Assembly (NCBI RefSeq): GCF_022965805.1
Contig: NC_133109.1
Location: forward strand, 77,001 to 141,000
Length of the DNA: 64,000 bases
Direction: 5' to 3'
Origin: Primulina eburnea
Lineage: Eukaryota > Streptophyta > Magnoliopsida > Lamiales > Gesneriaceae
Below are positions 46,601-59,288 of this stretch, one piece after another (positions within the stretch are counted from its first letter, which is position 1; each line of letters starts with the position of its first letter). Below the pieces are notes generated by a model that saw nothing but the letters and a program-made list of their open reading frames with translations, searched no databases and had not been told where the DNA came from. Position numbers and translations under genes: made by a program.

Positions 46601-47148
46601 CGTGTATGTGTAGTGGTTTGGGGAGGGTTTTACCAATTTAAATACTAAATTATGTGATAACCAATCTTAGGCCCCCTTAAACAATTTATTTAAGCCCACT
46701 TAGCCCACTAATGTTTAATTAAAATGATTAGAAAAATTTTGTGTAGGAAACTTTGTGAGTTTATTAGCCGGGTTGCCAAAAAGCTCGCATTTTTAATGAA
46801 AAACCAATACCGATAAAATTTACGTCCCGGCGTATAAAATCACCTCAAAACCCCTTATTTTCAAAAATATAAAAAAAAAAAAAAAACACCCATAATTTAA
46901 ATAATTAAAAACAATTATTTAATAAAGACATTTTACAATTTTTCAGCTATCGGTCTCCGTTCCTCGATCGCAACTCGAATAACCTTTAAAAATACATTTT
47001 AGTGCAACAATATAAAAATATATTTTCAACATGTCAAAATGCACAACATAATTATTAATGCAATTAAAGCAAATAATTAAAATACACAGGAATTTAATAA
47101 TTGCATGCATGTGGTTTGCGTGGACTTTTAAATTTTCGGGGCGTTACA
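43682..47148 (-). repeat. Solo LTR G, 3.5 kb, minus orientation
   Basis: It starts TGAAATGTCTGCTG and ends CGGGGCGTTACA, with TG/CA ends. Read on the minus strand it begins TGTAACGCCCCG. The PBS side (tRNA copy) is on the left, so this is the 5'-type LTR; no second LTR or internal region is present. Inside are a run of four approximately 31-bp repeats, a strongly C-rich plus strand at 45460-46150, and an A run at 46868-46886. Short ORFs in it look non-coding. Confidence 0.85.
44484..44602. repeat. Tandem repeats in LTR G
   Basis: Four copies of GGGCTCCCTCTGGGGCCTTC at about 31-bp spacing, with a fifth diverged copy at about 44668. Confidence 0.9.
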
Positions 47149-47174
47149 AAATGAATACGAGAAAACTGAACTAC
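47149..47174. repeat. 26-bp direct repeat flanking G, right copy
   Basis: Identical to 43590-43615 and directly next to the LTR end CA at 47148. Confidence 0.95.
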
Positions 47175-48082
47175 ACAACAGAATGCGTATCAGCTAAATA
47201 TTACACGTCATCAGTTGAAGAAGAAATATAACTGATCAGTTAAGGTAATCAGTTATGAGTTTTCAGCAATGAATCTTTCAGCTGATCTCTCAGTTGTGCA
47301 CATCATCAATTGAGAACGACAACCAACAAATAGTACACAACAGACTGCAACTAGTAGTGGAACGCCGCATTTCAGAGATTGCAGTGTACGAATGTCAGAG
47401 AATATTGACGTGGCAATCAACGGATACATGGATTGAAACATTATTTAATATTACCGTTGAGAGGGAAGCCTATATATAGTTGAAGAGAGCAACTGAGAAA
47501 AAAAGGAGAAGAGACTACTATTCTATTCAATCTTGCTGTTACTCTGCAAAAAATCACAACTCGCATTCAGATATCAAAGCTCACTCTCATCAGATTTATC
47601 AGTAGAAATCAAGGCTACCTTTATGAGCTTGTTAGCACCTTGAAATCTGTATTAGATTTATATTCAAGTTGTGTTATATTCAGTCTCACTGTAAAAAGCT
47701 TTTGTAGTACTAAGAGTTTCAGTTTGGCAGTGTTAAATCCAAACTGAAGTGGATCAGTACAACGTGTGTATTTGATCAAAGTCTTTTAGTTAAGATCCTA
47801 TCTTCGTGATAGAAGGGGTGATGTAGGAGTTATTCTATTCTCCGAACATCCAGAAACATATCGTGCATTTTTAATTTCAGCTACTTTCAGTTATTCTATC
47901 TTTAAGTCAGTTTACTTCTGCAACTATTTTTCAGTTAAACTGATTGTTATTGACTGACGAGATACCGAGTGTCAGTTTATTACTAACTTGAACACAACCT
48001 TCGAAAAGAATTTTTTTATCCGTTAGTGTTTATTCAACCCCCCCTTCTAAACACTTTCCACCTACTAACCGATCCTTTCAAG

Positions 48083-48094
48083 TGGTATCAGAGC
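48083..48094 (+). other. Primer binding site of F (tRNA-Met)
   Basis: TGGTATCAGAGC, 2 nt after the LTR end ATCCTTTCA. Confidence 0.9.
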
Positions 48095-48585
48095 AGGTTG
48101 TTCTAAGAAGAACATTTGAAGAAAACTGTGTTTTAAAAATCTCACTTTTTTATAGTGTTAAAAGCTATTTAAAAGTATCTCATACGATTTTCAAAACTAT
48201 TTGAAAATATTTATATGTCGCTCTTTAGTAAAGAGTTGAGAGAATTGGCTCTGCAACTAATATTGCAGCCACTTCTTTAGACTCGTTACTAAAGATTTTT
48301 AATCAGCTTGCAGGGGACTGAGGAACATCTGCAAATAAATATTGTTCTAATAAATGTTGTTCTAAATTCAGTTACTCTCTCAGTCAACTAATAAATACTG
48401 TTCTAAATTCCTCTTATCTTTCCATCAAGTTTTAAAAGGGCATTTTTTTTCTCTTTTGCATTCAAAATTTCTTTAATTCAGTTGTCAAGGGGGAGCTTTT
48501 TAACAGAGTTTGAATGTACTAACCCTTAAACTGAATACATTGTGCTTAACTGTTCGAGTTTTGTAATTATCAAAAATGTGGAGAT
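48095..48585 (+). other. Leader of F joined to a foreign 3' end
   Basis: Non-coding. The first part follows the PBS. The last part (TCAAGGGGGAGC, then TTTTGTAATTATCAAAAATG and GGAGATTG) looks like the stretch before the 3' LTR of another SIRE-type element. I could not place the exact joint. Confidence 0.45.
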
Positions 48586-49831
48586 TGTTGGAACTTTTCT
48601 GATTCGCAATCTTGATTTTGATGATAACAAAACTCATTATTATTGTTACTAATAATCTATCTTTGTGCGCAGATAGCTTAAACTGATCTAATCAAGTTTA
48701 CGAAGTCATAACTGAAGTTATTGGAGATACCAACTGATCGCCGAAACCAAATCAGTCCAACTGATTCTTTAAGCAAGCAGTTCAGTTGATAGTCCAGCTG
48801 ATAGGTGATTCAGCAGGAAGACCTCAAAAGCTTGGTCAGCCGATGATGTGTCCAACTGACGATGAACCCAGCTAGCCAGTTCAACTGAAGGAGCTAAATC
48901 AGTTCAACTGAAGAGTCAACTGATTTAGCTAGCCCAACTTAAAATCAGTCAAACTGACCAAAATGAAGTATCAGTCAGAACCTTTCAGTTGTGGATCAAG
49001 ACAAACTTTCAGCTAATGGATTCCAGCTATGCGTAAAGGTACAAACCGTTGTTCAGTCAAAGGACAAAAATGGCAGTTGCTTCAGAGCTTTAACGACAAA
49101 GACGCTTCAGAAGGACAGACAAAAGTCGAGACACAAAGTCCAAGATGCCAATTCAAAATGCAATGGATACAATAATTGAGTCTCACTGTACGATCAATTC
49201 TCTCCTGTCTATATAAAGAAGATATCAATGAAGACTAACACAGAGAGAGCATATATACAATACTAGAGAGAAAAGGGCACGCTCAGTTGCATATCATCTT
49301 TCAGAAGCACTTAAGCCCAGAGGGAATTCTTCATCGCTGTATCATCTTAGTTTAGAAGCCATTGTCCCATAGTGTGTGAGAACATTTGTTGTTCAGTTCT
49401 CACACACACTCACCATTCAAAAAACCATCTCGCACAAAGACGTTAAACTTGTGTATGTAGTCTTTCTCACATAGAAATTAAATAAGTGTTGACTGGAAGT
49501 TGCGGTTTTCAGTCGTAGCTAGGAGTTCAGTTTAGGCAGTGGATAAGTCCTAGCTGAGTGGGCTTGTACATGTAATTGTATGAATCAAAGTCTTCTAGTG
49601 TATCCTATCCTTGGAGATAGAAGGGGTGACATAGGAGCATTTTAAGTCTGAACATCCATAAACATATCTTGTGTAGCTAACTGATTAACTATTGTTTTCA
49701 AATTGTTTCGAGCAGTTGGAGTGTTCTTGTGTTCAGTTGTCACCGTAACTGAAATAAAAAAATGCAAAAACTAATATGTTTTATCTCAGTTAGTCAGTTT
49801 ACATAAGTTAAAAATGCTTTCTAACATTTCA
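48586..49831 (+). repeat. Second, divergent copia-type LTR inside F
   Basis: It starts TGTTGGAACTTTTCTGATTC after a purine-rich GGAGAT and probably ends TTTCTAACATTTCA. It shares order and phrases with the F LTR, such as TCAAAGTCTT, GATAGAAGGGGTGA, TAGGAG and GAACATCCA. A TATA-like CTATATAAAG is at about 49199. It has no PBS after it, so it acts as the 3' end of an unknown element joined to F's ORF. The right edge is uncertain. Confidence 0.55.
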
Positions 49832-50551
49832 TCTTTCTTTACGAAGGATTACTTCGAGTTTCTTCCGCTTGGTTTAAAACCAAACTCGATTTAATTCATC
49901 GGTAGCTGATGATTCAGAAAGATCATCTAAGTTCAAAGTTTTCAATGCCAAAAACATTCAGCCACCAACGACTAAACTGGACATGTCTCCTGATAAGTTT
50001 GTTAAGATCAAGAAGGAAATTGGGATTGAGCAGGCTTCTCCCAAGTCAGTTAAAAAGGCCAAGACTCTGGCACAACTGCAGATTACCAAGAGAAAAATGA
50101 TCATCAGTGGATCAGATTCTGAGGAAACACCTTATCAGTTGATTACTAAGAAGCAAAGGACTCAGAAGACAAAGCCAATGGCTACGTTGGCTTCTATCCC
50201 AGCTGAAAGACTTAAGTCATCAGATTCTCAACAGTCTATTCAGGCTATTCCTCTGAAAGCTATTCCAACTGATAAGAAGAAGGAATCCGAAAAAGCTGCA
50301 GCTCCTATGATCCAAATCACTCGACCTTCGATCCTTGCTCCTGCTCGACCCAAGGGAATCGTCATTCAAGAACGAGTGGACATTACTCACTCTGGACTGA
50401 ACATTCCACATATTCTTACTGATGAGAAAGGAAAAGGCAAGTGGATTGAAGAGCCCAGGCCGTCCAATGCCACTCAGACTCATATTGACCTCATCTGGGA
50501 ACAGGTCAAAGTTTTTGCTAAATCAAAGCTGAAGGTTTATTATGAGTGGAC

Positions 50552-52695
50552 TGAAAGGGGATCGGTTACGGTGACCGAAAGCGCAACGAAAGTTTAAAAA
50601 TTTTATTTTCTTGTAGAAAATTTCGGCCACCATATGATTAAAGTGTAGCAAATACAAAAACACCAAATATGTCATACATAGGGTGTTATAAAAATGTACC
50701 TATCAATCACAAGGATTGATGTATGGCTCCAACTAAAGTGTAAACACCTTAGCTCTTGAATGGTAGAAACTATCTTCAAGCTTCCTTTGAGCACTCCTTG
50801 CTCAACTATTAAGCCCACCACCAACTAGCTAGAGCCCTTTTTATTTTGCACTAGAAAAATAAAAGGATTTTTCAAGGAGAAGTATATTTCTTTCCTCAAC
50901 AATTGAAGAAGAAAGTTGGGAGAAAAACTTGGAGAGAATGCTAGAGAAGTTTCGGCCATATGGTGCCAAAAGGAAGGAAGGAGTCTAGCCTTGGTTCTTG
51001 AAAAAGTTGTCTCAAAAAGGTACAAAAGCATGCATGCCTTTTAACTCAAAAAGTTGACTCCAACCCTTCACTTCCCTTGCATGCAAATAAGCTTGGGCTT
51101 TTAACAATTACAAGGGTCCATGAACTTTTAATTTAAATTGTCTCAAACACATTTGAGCCCAATTAATCATTACTTGATTTTACTCAACCCACTAGTTTAA
51201 TAATTATTTCCAATTGGGCTCTACAAGGCCCAATTAATTCAACACTTGAATTAATTTAATTATTTGGACTCTACTAGGCTCACTATTGTTTAATTAATTC
51301 AACACTTGAATTAATTTAATTTATTCCATAATAATGTTTATGAAAATAACAATTTTCAAATACATTATTCACTTGGCCAAATTTTAATTTTGGAACACTT
51401 CCAAAATTAAAATTTACATTTCTCTCATACAAGGTCATACTTCTATTTTTTCTTATGCCTATAAACTCATTTATAAGCCGTTCAACACATTGAACTATTT
51501 TCTCCTTTATAGAAGTCATCCTTCTAATTTTCCTTACGCTTATAAACTCCTTTATAAGCCGTTCAACACATTGAACTATTTTACTTCTCAACGGGATCTA
51601 GAAAGCTAGTACTTGTGTGGCCCTCAATGGTTCATTGATACAACTAGCCGTGGGTTCACATCTCCATGTGATTCGGACTAAACATGTCCTTATTCGAGCA
51701 TAACCCAATTGCTTCATTCTTACTTATCAACTCCTTGATAATAAGAACGTCAGAACTCAAGTCTGATAGCACCCACCCAATCATGTTAAACGTCTAGCAG
51801 CATCACTTACATGATTCCCTAGGTATCGAATGATAGTGCCTGCAAGAACCATTCAATTATGGTTAGCGTACAGTACGGTCCCTTCATCTCATATATCCCG
51901 ACCGATTCGAAAACCATTGGTTTATCGAGAGTTGTCAATGACTCGATACTATGTGTCATGTCGTAGTTACATAGATGGTGTAATCTATGAAACCCCTTTC
52001 ATAATTACCACCATACTCTGATCAGAGATTTCAAACTACATACACATGAAAACACATAGGATATCCATACCCATAGGTAAGAGGTGAATCCCCGACTACA
52101 ATGCATTGACTCATATATGTTTCGACATAACACCCAACCTTGCCATCTGATGACCACATAAGAGTCGGTAAACAAGTCAAAGTGAAACGCTAGCACATAG
52201 AGTCTCAATGTTGTCCCGGGTCATAAGGACTAATGGTGTACAACCATAAACTAGGACGTTTCCACTCGATAAGTGAGAACCACTTGGAAAGTCCTTTAAT
52301 GGAGGGTTGTTCAGTGCACTCTACCAGGAGCACCTATCTGCATGCTCGGACATCACAATGTCCCCTACCAATGAAATATGGTACTCACATCGCAGATACT
52401 AGTCTCAAACTCGAGCGGCCTATATCCTTCTTAGCGGCGGCTGATTCGAGTAGGAACCGTTTAGAATATACAGTATTCCAAATATGAGTTTCATGATACT
52501 CATCATATGAGCATCTCATATTCTTTCTACTATTTGTATTTTCAAGGGCTTTATCTATGCAGCTTGCATGGCTATACAGATAAAGATGTGCCATAATAAT
52601 AATTTCAAATATTATTAAAATAAAGATTGCTTATACATATAGTTTCATTGTGAACACTCGGCCAACACTTGGCTCGACGGGCACCTACTCTAACA
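50552..52695 (-). repeat. 3' LTR of E
   Basis: TGAAAGGGGATCGG to CTACTCTAACA; the polypurine tract follows at 52696-52707 (minus). Confidence 0.92.
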
Positions 52696-52709
52696 ATCTC
52701 CCACTTGCA

Positions 52710-53286
52710 CTAGAGCCAACTACCCATATGCTTCAAACCCATTGATTCGCGATGCATCTCGAATAATGGTTCAGGTAAAGGCTTAGCTAGTGGATCAAAA
52801 ACATTATCTGCAGATCCGACTAAGTCGATAGACACCTCTCCTCTTTCCACAATCTCTCCGAGGATGTGGTACTTTCTCAATACGTGTTTGTATTTCTGAT
52901 GAGACATTTGGCTCCTCAGCCTGAGCTAAGGCTCCCGTGTTGTCACACATCACCGGGATAGGAGCAACTCTATTAGGAATGACGCCCAACTCTTGGACAA
53001 AATTCCTTATCCAAACAGCCTCCTTTGCTGCATCCGATGCAGCAATGTATTCGGCCTCAGTGTTGGAATCCGCAGTACTGTCTTGCTTGGAACTCTTCCA
53101 AGAGACAGCAGCACCATTGAGCATGAATACGAACCCAAAGGTTGACCTTCTTATACACACAGGGTTCCTCAGGATTCTTAGTAAAACCAAACTCTTTGAT
53201 TGTACTATCGAATATGAGGTTCCAACTCCTAGATTCCTGCTATAGACCATAAATAGATCTCTGAAGTTTGCATCCCATATGTTCAC
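52710..53286 (-). pseudogene. RNase H remains of E
   Basis: It contains RSTFGFVFMLNGAAVSWKSS, TEAEYIAASDAAKEAVWIR, MCDNTGALAQAEEP and, in another frame, YKHVLRKYHILGEIVERGEV and DPLAKPLPEPLFEM. The N-terminal RT-RNase H join and the YVDD region are gone. Confidence 0.85.
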
Positions 53287-53525
53287 TTCCGATAGATGTA
53301 AAACCTTTCAGGTTAAGACATGTAAATCACTTTCTTAAAATCCCCATAAATAAACACTGTTTTGACATCCATCTGCCATATCTCATAGTCATACCATGCA
53401 GCTATGGCTAGCAATATCCTTATAGATTTGAACATTGCAACTGAAGAAAGATTTCCTCAAAGTCAACTCCTTGTCTTTGAGTATATCCTTTTGCCATCAA
53501 TCGCGCCTTGAAGGTCAATACCTTC

Positions 53526-54086
53526 TCATCCACCCCAAGTCCCTATGGGAACAGTTCCCTCAGGTGGATCCACAAGATTCCACACTTGGTTCGAATGCAT
53601 AAAATTCATCTCAGATTCCATTGCTTCAAGCCACTTGGATGAATCGGCATCAGATAACGCTTCTTTGAAGGTCCTTGAATCACATCCATTGTTAGGCTCA
53701 TCATGGCCCTCTTCAAGAAGCAGACCATACCTCATAGGTGGTCTCGAGACTCTCTCGTATCTTCTAGGAGCTTGTATCTCCTCTCTTGGCTCTTCGGGTG
53801 TGGGTTCTACAACTGTGGGTGTCTCTCGAACATTTTCGAGTTCTATCATCTCGCCTTTTTTATCCAATAGAAATTTCTTTTCCAAAAAGTTTTCATTCCT
53901 AGAAACAAACACCTTTGTTTCTTGGGGATGATAGAAATAATATCCAACGGAATTCCTTGGATATCGCACAAAGTAGCATAAAATGGATCGAATATCCAAT
54001 TTATCTCCCACTACCTGCTTCATAAGCAGGGCACCCCCATATTCTAAGATAAAAATACTTAGGAGGCTTACCCATCCATATCTCAT
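53526..54086 (-). pseudogene. Integrase end and RT start of E
   Basis: It reads KQVVGDKLDIRSILCYFVRY, GYYFYHPQETKVFVSRNENF, IQAPRRYERVSRPPMRYGLL and SKWLEAMESEMNFMHSNQVW, ending at EGTVPIG. Remains of the RT to 53287 are in broken frames. The integrase core is deleted. Confidence 0.85.
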
Positions 54087-54171
54087 ATGGTGTATGCCTT
54101 TGAATGGACATTTAGTGGAATATCTTTTAATTTTAAGTTATAGAGATCGTTTTCAAGTTCTCAAGTACCAA

Positions 54172-55370
54172 TTAAACATTCATTCTTGTAAATGTTGCAA
54201 ACACCTTTGCTAAATAGACAAGAATATCCATCTTTATCACAATAGAAATGGAAACAATGTTTTTCACCAAAAAGGTACAAACAAAACATCTCTTAAAAAT
54301 TAACTTAAAATCATTGTTCAACAATAAGTAAACATTTCTTAAGGTCTTGGCAGCAACTCTTGCTCCATTGCCTATCCTCAAGAAGGTCTCACCTTCCCTT
54401 AGTCTCCTACTTCTTCCCATCACCTGCAACACATTACAGAGATGTGATCCACATCCGGTATCCAATACCCAAGAAGTAGAGTTAATTGAAATGTTTACTT
54501 TAATGTAGAACATACCATTTCCAGAACCTTTCTGGGCAAGATATTCCTTGCAATTACGCCTCCAATGTCCAGGGTTCTTGCAGTGATGACAAACATCAGC
54601 AGTCTTGTCAGCCTTGACTGGTGTGGCTGCCACAACGGGATTCGGAGATTGCCTCATCAAGGGCACGTTCTTCTTGGGATGTTGGAAAGAACACTTCTTT
54701 CCCTTTCCATGTGGATCAATCTTCGTACCAGATGAAGAACCCACATAAAGAACCAACTTCTCTTTCTTGATGGTGGATTCAAACGTAACAAGCATATTCA
54801 CCAACTCCTCAAGGGTCGGCTCTAGCTTGTTCATGTTGAAATTCACCACAAAAGGATCAAATGAGATAGGCAGTGACAAGAGCAACACGTCGGTGGTCAA
54901 CTCCGAAGGCAACATCAAATCCATGCCAACGAGCTTGTCCACAAGCCCAATCAACTTTATTCCATGCTCATGGACTGAAGCCCCATCTCGCATGCGTAAG
55001 TGATTAGCTCTTTCATGGTCGCATGCCTAAAAGGTCGTGTTTGCTGACCAATGAGCTCATTGAGATGCATATGAATGTCAGCAGCATTCTTTGCATCCTC
55101 AAAACACCTCTGCAGCTCATCATTCATAGAAGCCTGCATATAACACTTGGCTTTCAAGTCATGGTCATACCAATCCTTGTAAGTCTGCAATTCCTCAGGA
55201 GTGCAGTCAGTCGGAGCCTCAACAGGGGGCGACTCAGTAAGTGTATATGCTATCCTTTCCGAATTCAAGACGATTTTCAGGTTTCTTAGCCAAGTGAGGT
55301 AATTAGGTCCAGTTAATATTTGTTTGTCGAGTATTGCAAATATCGGATTGCGAATCGAAGACATTGTCAA
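54172..55370 (-). pseudogene. Gag and protease of E
   Basis: Two overlapping frames encode MTMSSIRNPIFAILDKQILT and GPNYLTWLRNLKIVLNSERI. After a frame change near 54990 come RDGASVHEHGIKLIGLVDKL, the knuckle CHHCKNPGHWRRNC and the protease WVLDTGCGSHL. It ends in damaged sequence near 54172, and the pre-integrase and integrase are lost. Confidence 0.88.
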
Positions 55371-55375
55371 TTTGT

Positions 55376-57134
55376 ACTGAAAAGTAAGAACAGATAAATG
55401 TTGATGACTATTTCAAAATATTTAGTAAGATATAAAGTATGGACTTTTACTTTATAAATATTCGCTCCCACTGTTTTGACATATTTCACTACCTTCTAGT
55501 GAAAACGGGAAACTCCTTTCCTCAGTAGGTACGTAAGGTCCAATTAGCGAATTATGATCCCGAATAATATCAACCAATCACAATTCCTAAAAGGTAGTTT
55601 CCAATTGCATCGCCATGCAACCCTCTACGTAAACTTTTGTCTCACGTTTGATTAGGACCCAATAATATGACGTCGTTCATCTTCACGTGTCAAGCCTAAC
55701 CCATCGATATTGAACCTTAATGGACGGTCGCCATGAGTTCCCTCAATAATATGAGCCGAAATCATGGGAGTTCCACGTAGTTCACATCACCATGTCAACG
55801 GATGTCACAGCTTTCCGGCACCCAAAGCCCCCCCAATAATATGAGCCGAGCCCCGAGTACGGGTAGCGTTCATCATGCACCCATTGTCGATGGAAGACAA
55901 GGAAATTATAAACAAATTTATAATTTCCCTTTTCGGGCTTGATATTAATTTTGAATCTTATTCAAAATGAGGGTTTTAATTTTGAAAGGTCTCATCATTA
56001 ATTTTATTTAAAAGCTCGCCATGTTTGATCGTATGTTTGCCGGATTCATGCAACTTTGTTATTATCATAATAATAACGCACATACTCATTATTTATAACA
56101 TATCATGCATATATTATAAATAGAAAACAAGACAAGGATGATCAATCGCCCCAACACTAATGGTCCGTGTGAGCCAAACACGGGCCAAGGTCCAATCCTA
56201 GGGAAATGCACGGGATGCAAATGCAACTATTACATTAGCTTCCAATATTTACATGTCTTCAATCTTCATAATCATCATGGCCACCATCTTCCAATCTTGA
56301 TCATCCACTATACTAATATTTACAAATAAATATCCATGGCAAATAGGGATACATCTCATGGGGTGGGAACGGGCCATAAACCAAGCCCACTTTATAAATT
56401 GATAATTATTACAATCATTCAACACAAAATATCCTAGCATACACCTAGCAAATTGGGCTTGGGCTTTTGATCATCCTTCATGCATAATATCACATATCAT
56501 ACACCATCAATTAATTATCACAATAATTAATTGATCCAATATTATATATCTTGATCCAATCACTAACCGCCACAATTATAAATTAAATTAACAAAGTATA
56601 CAAACCCCTTTGTCTACTTTCAAATTAATTTATTTATAACCGAATTTCTTGTAAATCACCATTTACTATAAATAATTAAAGTCCTACTTCAATTATTTAT
56701 TTTATGAGAAAATATGTGCAACATTTGTAAATTTAAATTTAAGGGCCCAAAACTTATTTTTCACCAAAAATATTTTGGCCCATTTAAATTTCACAAATTA
56801 TGTTAGCCATCCAATGGCCCAACAACTCAAGGCCCATGACACTTTGATATTCCCAAACATTTTTGGAAACCCTAGTCGTCATCGCCGTCGTCGGAGCTCC
56901 GTCTCCGGATTCCGACAACCAAAAAAAATTTTTTTTATTTTAAAAACAGCAAATTTCGGGCTGCCTTTTTGCGGCCCGAAATTCTCGGGCAGTGCGAAAC
57001 GGGCAGCAACAAGCTGCCCGAAAATCAAAAAAATTTTTTGGCCTTCATATTTTGTTGCACAATATTGGTCTCATGCGGTTAGAAATCAATCTCAACATAA
57101 TATTATGTAAATGGTACACAAAAACGTAACCATA
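55376..57134 (-). other. 5' leader of E
   Basis: Aligns with the D leader, including the AATAATATGA repeats and the hairpin CGGGCAGC-AACAA-GCTGCCCG at 57000-57020, 115 nt from the PBS. No gene. Confidence 0.75.
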
Positions 57135-57146
57135 GCTCGGATACCA
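57135..57146 (-). other. Altered primer binding site of E
   Basis: Minus-strand TGGTATCCGAGC, one base away from the tRNA-Met complement seen in D. Confidence 0.8.
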
Positions 57147-57148
57147 CT

Positions 57149-59288
57149 TGAAAGGGGATCGGTTACGGTGACCGGAAGCGCAACGGAAGTTTAAAAATTT
57201 TATTTTCTTGTAGAAAATTTCGGCCACCATATGATTAAAGTGTAGCAAATACAAAAACACCAAATATGTCATACATAGGGTGTTATAAAAATGTACCTAC
57301 CAATCACAAGGATTGATGTATGGCTCCAACTAAGATGTAAACACCTTAGCTCTTGAATGATAGAAACTATCTTCAAGCTTCCTTTGAGCACTCTTTGCTC
57401 AACTATTAAGCCCACCACAAACTAGCTAGAGCCCCTTTTATTTTGCACTAGAAAAATAAAAGGATTTTTCAAGGAGAAGTATATTTCTTTCCTCAACAAT
57501 TGAAGAAGAAAATTGGGAGAAAAACTTGGAGAGAATTCTAGAGAAGTTTCGGCCATATGGTGCAAAAAGGAAGGAAGGAGTCTAGCTTTGGTTCTTGAAA
57601 AAGTTCTCTCAAAAAGGTACAAAAGCATGCATGCCTTTTAACTCAAAAAGTTGACTCCAACTCTTCACCTCCCTTGCATGCAAATAAGCTTGGGCTTGTA
57701 ACAATTACAAGGGCCCATGAACTTTTAATTAAATTGTCTCAAACACATTTGAGCCCAATTAATCCTTGATTTTACTCAAGCCCACTAGTTTAATAATTAT
57801 TTCCAATTGGGCTCTACAAGGCCCAATTAATTCAACACTTGAATTAATTTAATTATTTGGACTCTACTAGGTCCACTAGTGTTTAATTAATTCAACACTT
57901 GAATTAATTTAATTTAGTCCATAATAATGTTTATGAAAATCACAATTTTCAAATACATTATTCACTTGGCCAAATTTTAATTTAGGAACACTTCCAAAAA
58001 TTAAAATTTACATTTCTCTCATAGAAGTCATACTTCTATTTTTTCTTATGCCTATAAACTCATTTATAAGCCGTTCAACACATTGAACTATTTTCTCCTT
58101 TATAGAAGTCATCCTTCTAATTTTCCTTACGCTTATAAACTCCTTTATAAGCCGTTCAACACATTGAACTATTTTACTTCTCAACGGGGTCTAGAAAGCT
58201 AGTACTTGTGTGGCCCTCAATGGTTCATTGATACAACTAGCTGTGGGTTCACATCTCCATGTGATTCGGACTAAACATGTCCTTATTCGAGCATAACCCA
58301 ATTGTTCCATTTTTACTTATCAACTCCTTGATAATAAGAACGACAGAACTCAGGTCTGATAGTACCCACCCAATCATGTTAAACGTCTAGCAGCATCGCT
58401 TACGTGATTCCCTAGGTATCAAATGATAGTACCTGCAAGAACCATTCAATTATGGTTAGCGTACAGTACGGTCCCTTCATTTCATATATCCCGACCGATT
58501 CGACAACCATTGGTTTATCGAGAGTTGTCAATGAATCGATACTATGTGTCATGTCGTAGTTGTATAGATGGTGTAATCTATGAAACCCCTTTCATAATTA
58601 CCATCATACTCTGATCAGAGATTTCAAACTACATACACATGAAAACACTTAGGATATCCATACCCGTAGGTAAGCGGTGAATCCCCGACTACCATGCATA
58701 GACTCCTATATGTTTCGACATAACACTCAACCTTGCCACCTGATGACCCCATAAGAGTCGGTAAACAAGTCAAAGTGAAACGCTAGCACATAGAGTCTCA
58801 ATGTTGTCCCGGGTCATAAGGACTAATGGTGTACAACCATAAACTAGGACGTTTCCACTCGATAAGTGGGAACCACTTGGAAAGTCCTTTAATGGAGGGT
58901 TGTTCAGTGCACTCTACCAGGAGCACCTATCTACATGCTCGGACATCACAATGTCCCCTACCAATGAAACATGGTACTCACATAGCAGATACTAGTCTCA
59001 AACTCGAGCGGCCTATATCCTTCTTAGCGGCGGCTGATTCGACTAGGAACCGTTTAGAATATACAGTATTCCAAATATGAGTTTCATGATACTCATCATA
59101 TGAGAATCTCATATTCTTTCTACTATTTGTATATTCAAGGGCTTTATCTATGCAGCTTGCATGGGTATACAGATAAAGATGTGCCATAATAATAATTTCA
59201 AATATTATTAAAATAAAGATTTCTTATACATAGAGTTTCATTGTGAACACTCTACCAACACTTGGCTCGACGGACACCTACTCTAACA
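57149..59288 (-). repeat. 5' LTR of E
   Basis: 2140 bp; ends CTACTCTAACA and is followed by TGGAC. Confidence 0.92.

Larger units (their letters stand above)
43534..48080 (+). repeat. 5' LTR of F, split by G
   Basis: The two pieces 43534-43615 and 47175-48080 together give 988 bp, exactly the length of the right copy. A TATA-like TATATATA is at 47471-47478. Confidence 0.9.
50552..59288 (-). mobile_element. Ty1/copia retrotransposon E (same family as D), degraded
   Basis: It has LTRs of 2144 and 2140 bp and target duplication TGGAC (50547-50551 and 59289-59293). The LTRs, leader and coding parts align with D throughout. About 0.9 kb of coding sequence is missing compared with D, mainly integrase and RT. 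Confidence 0.92.
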
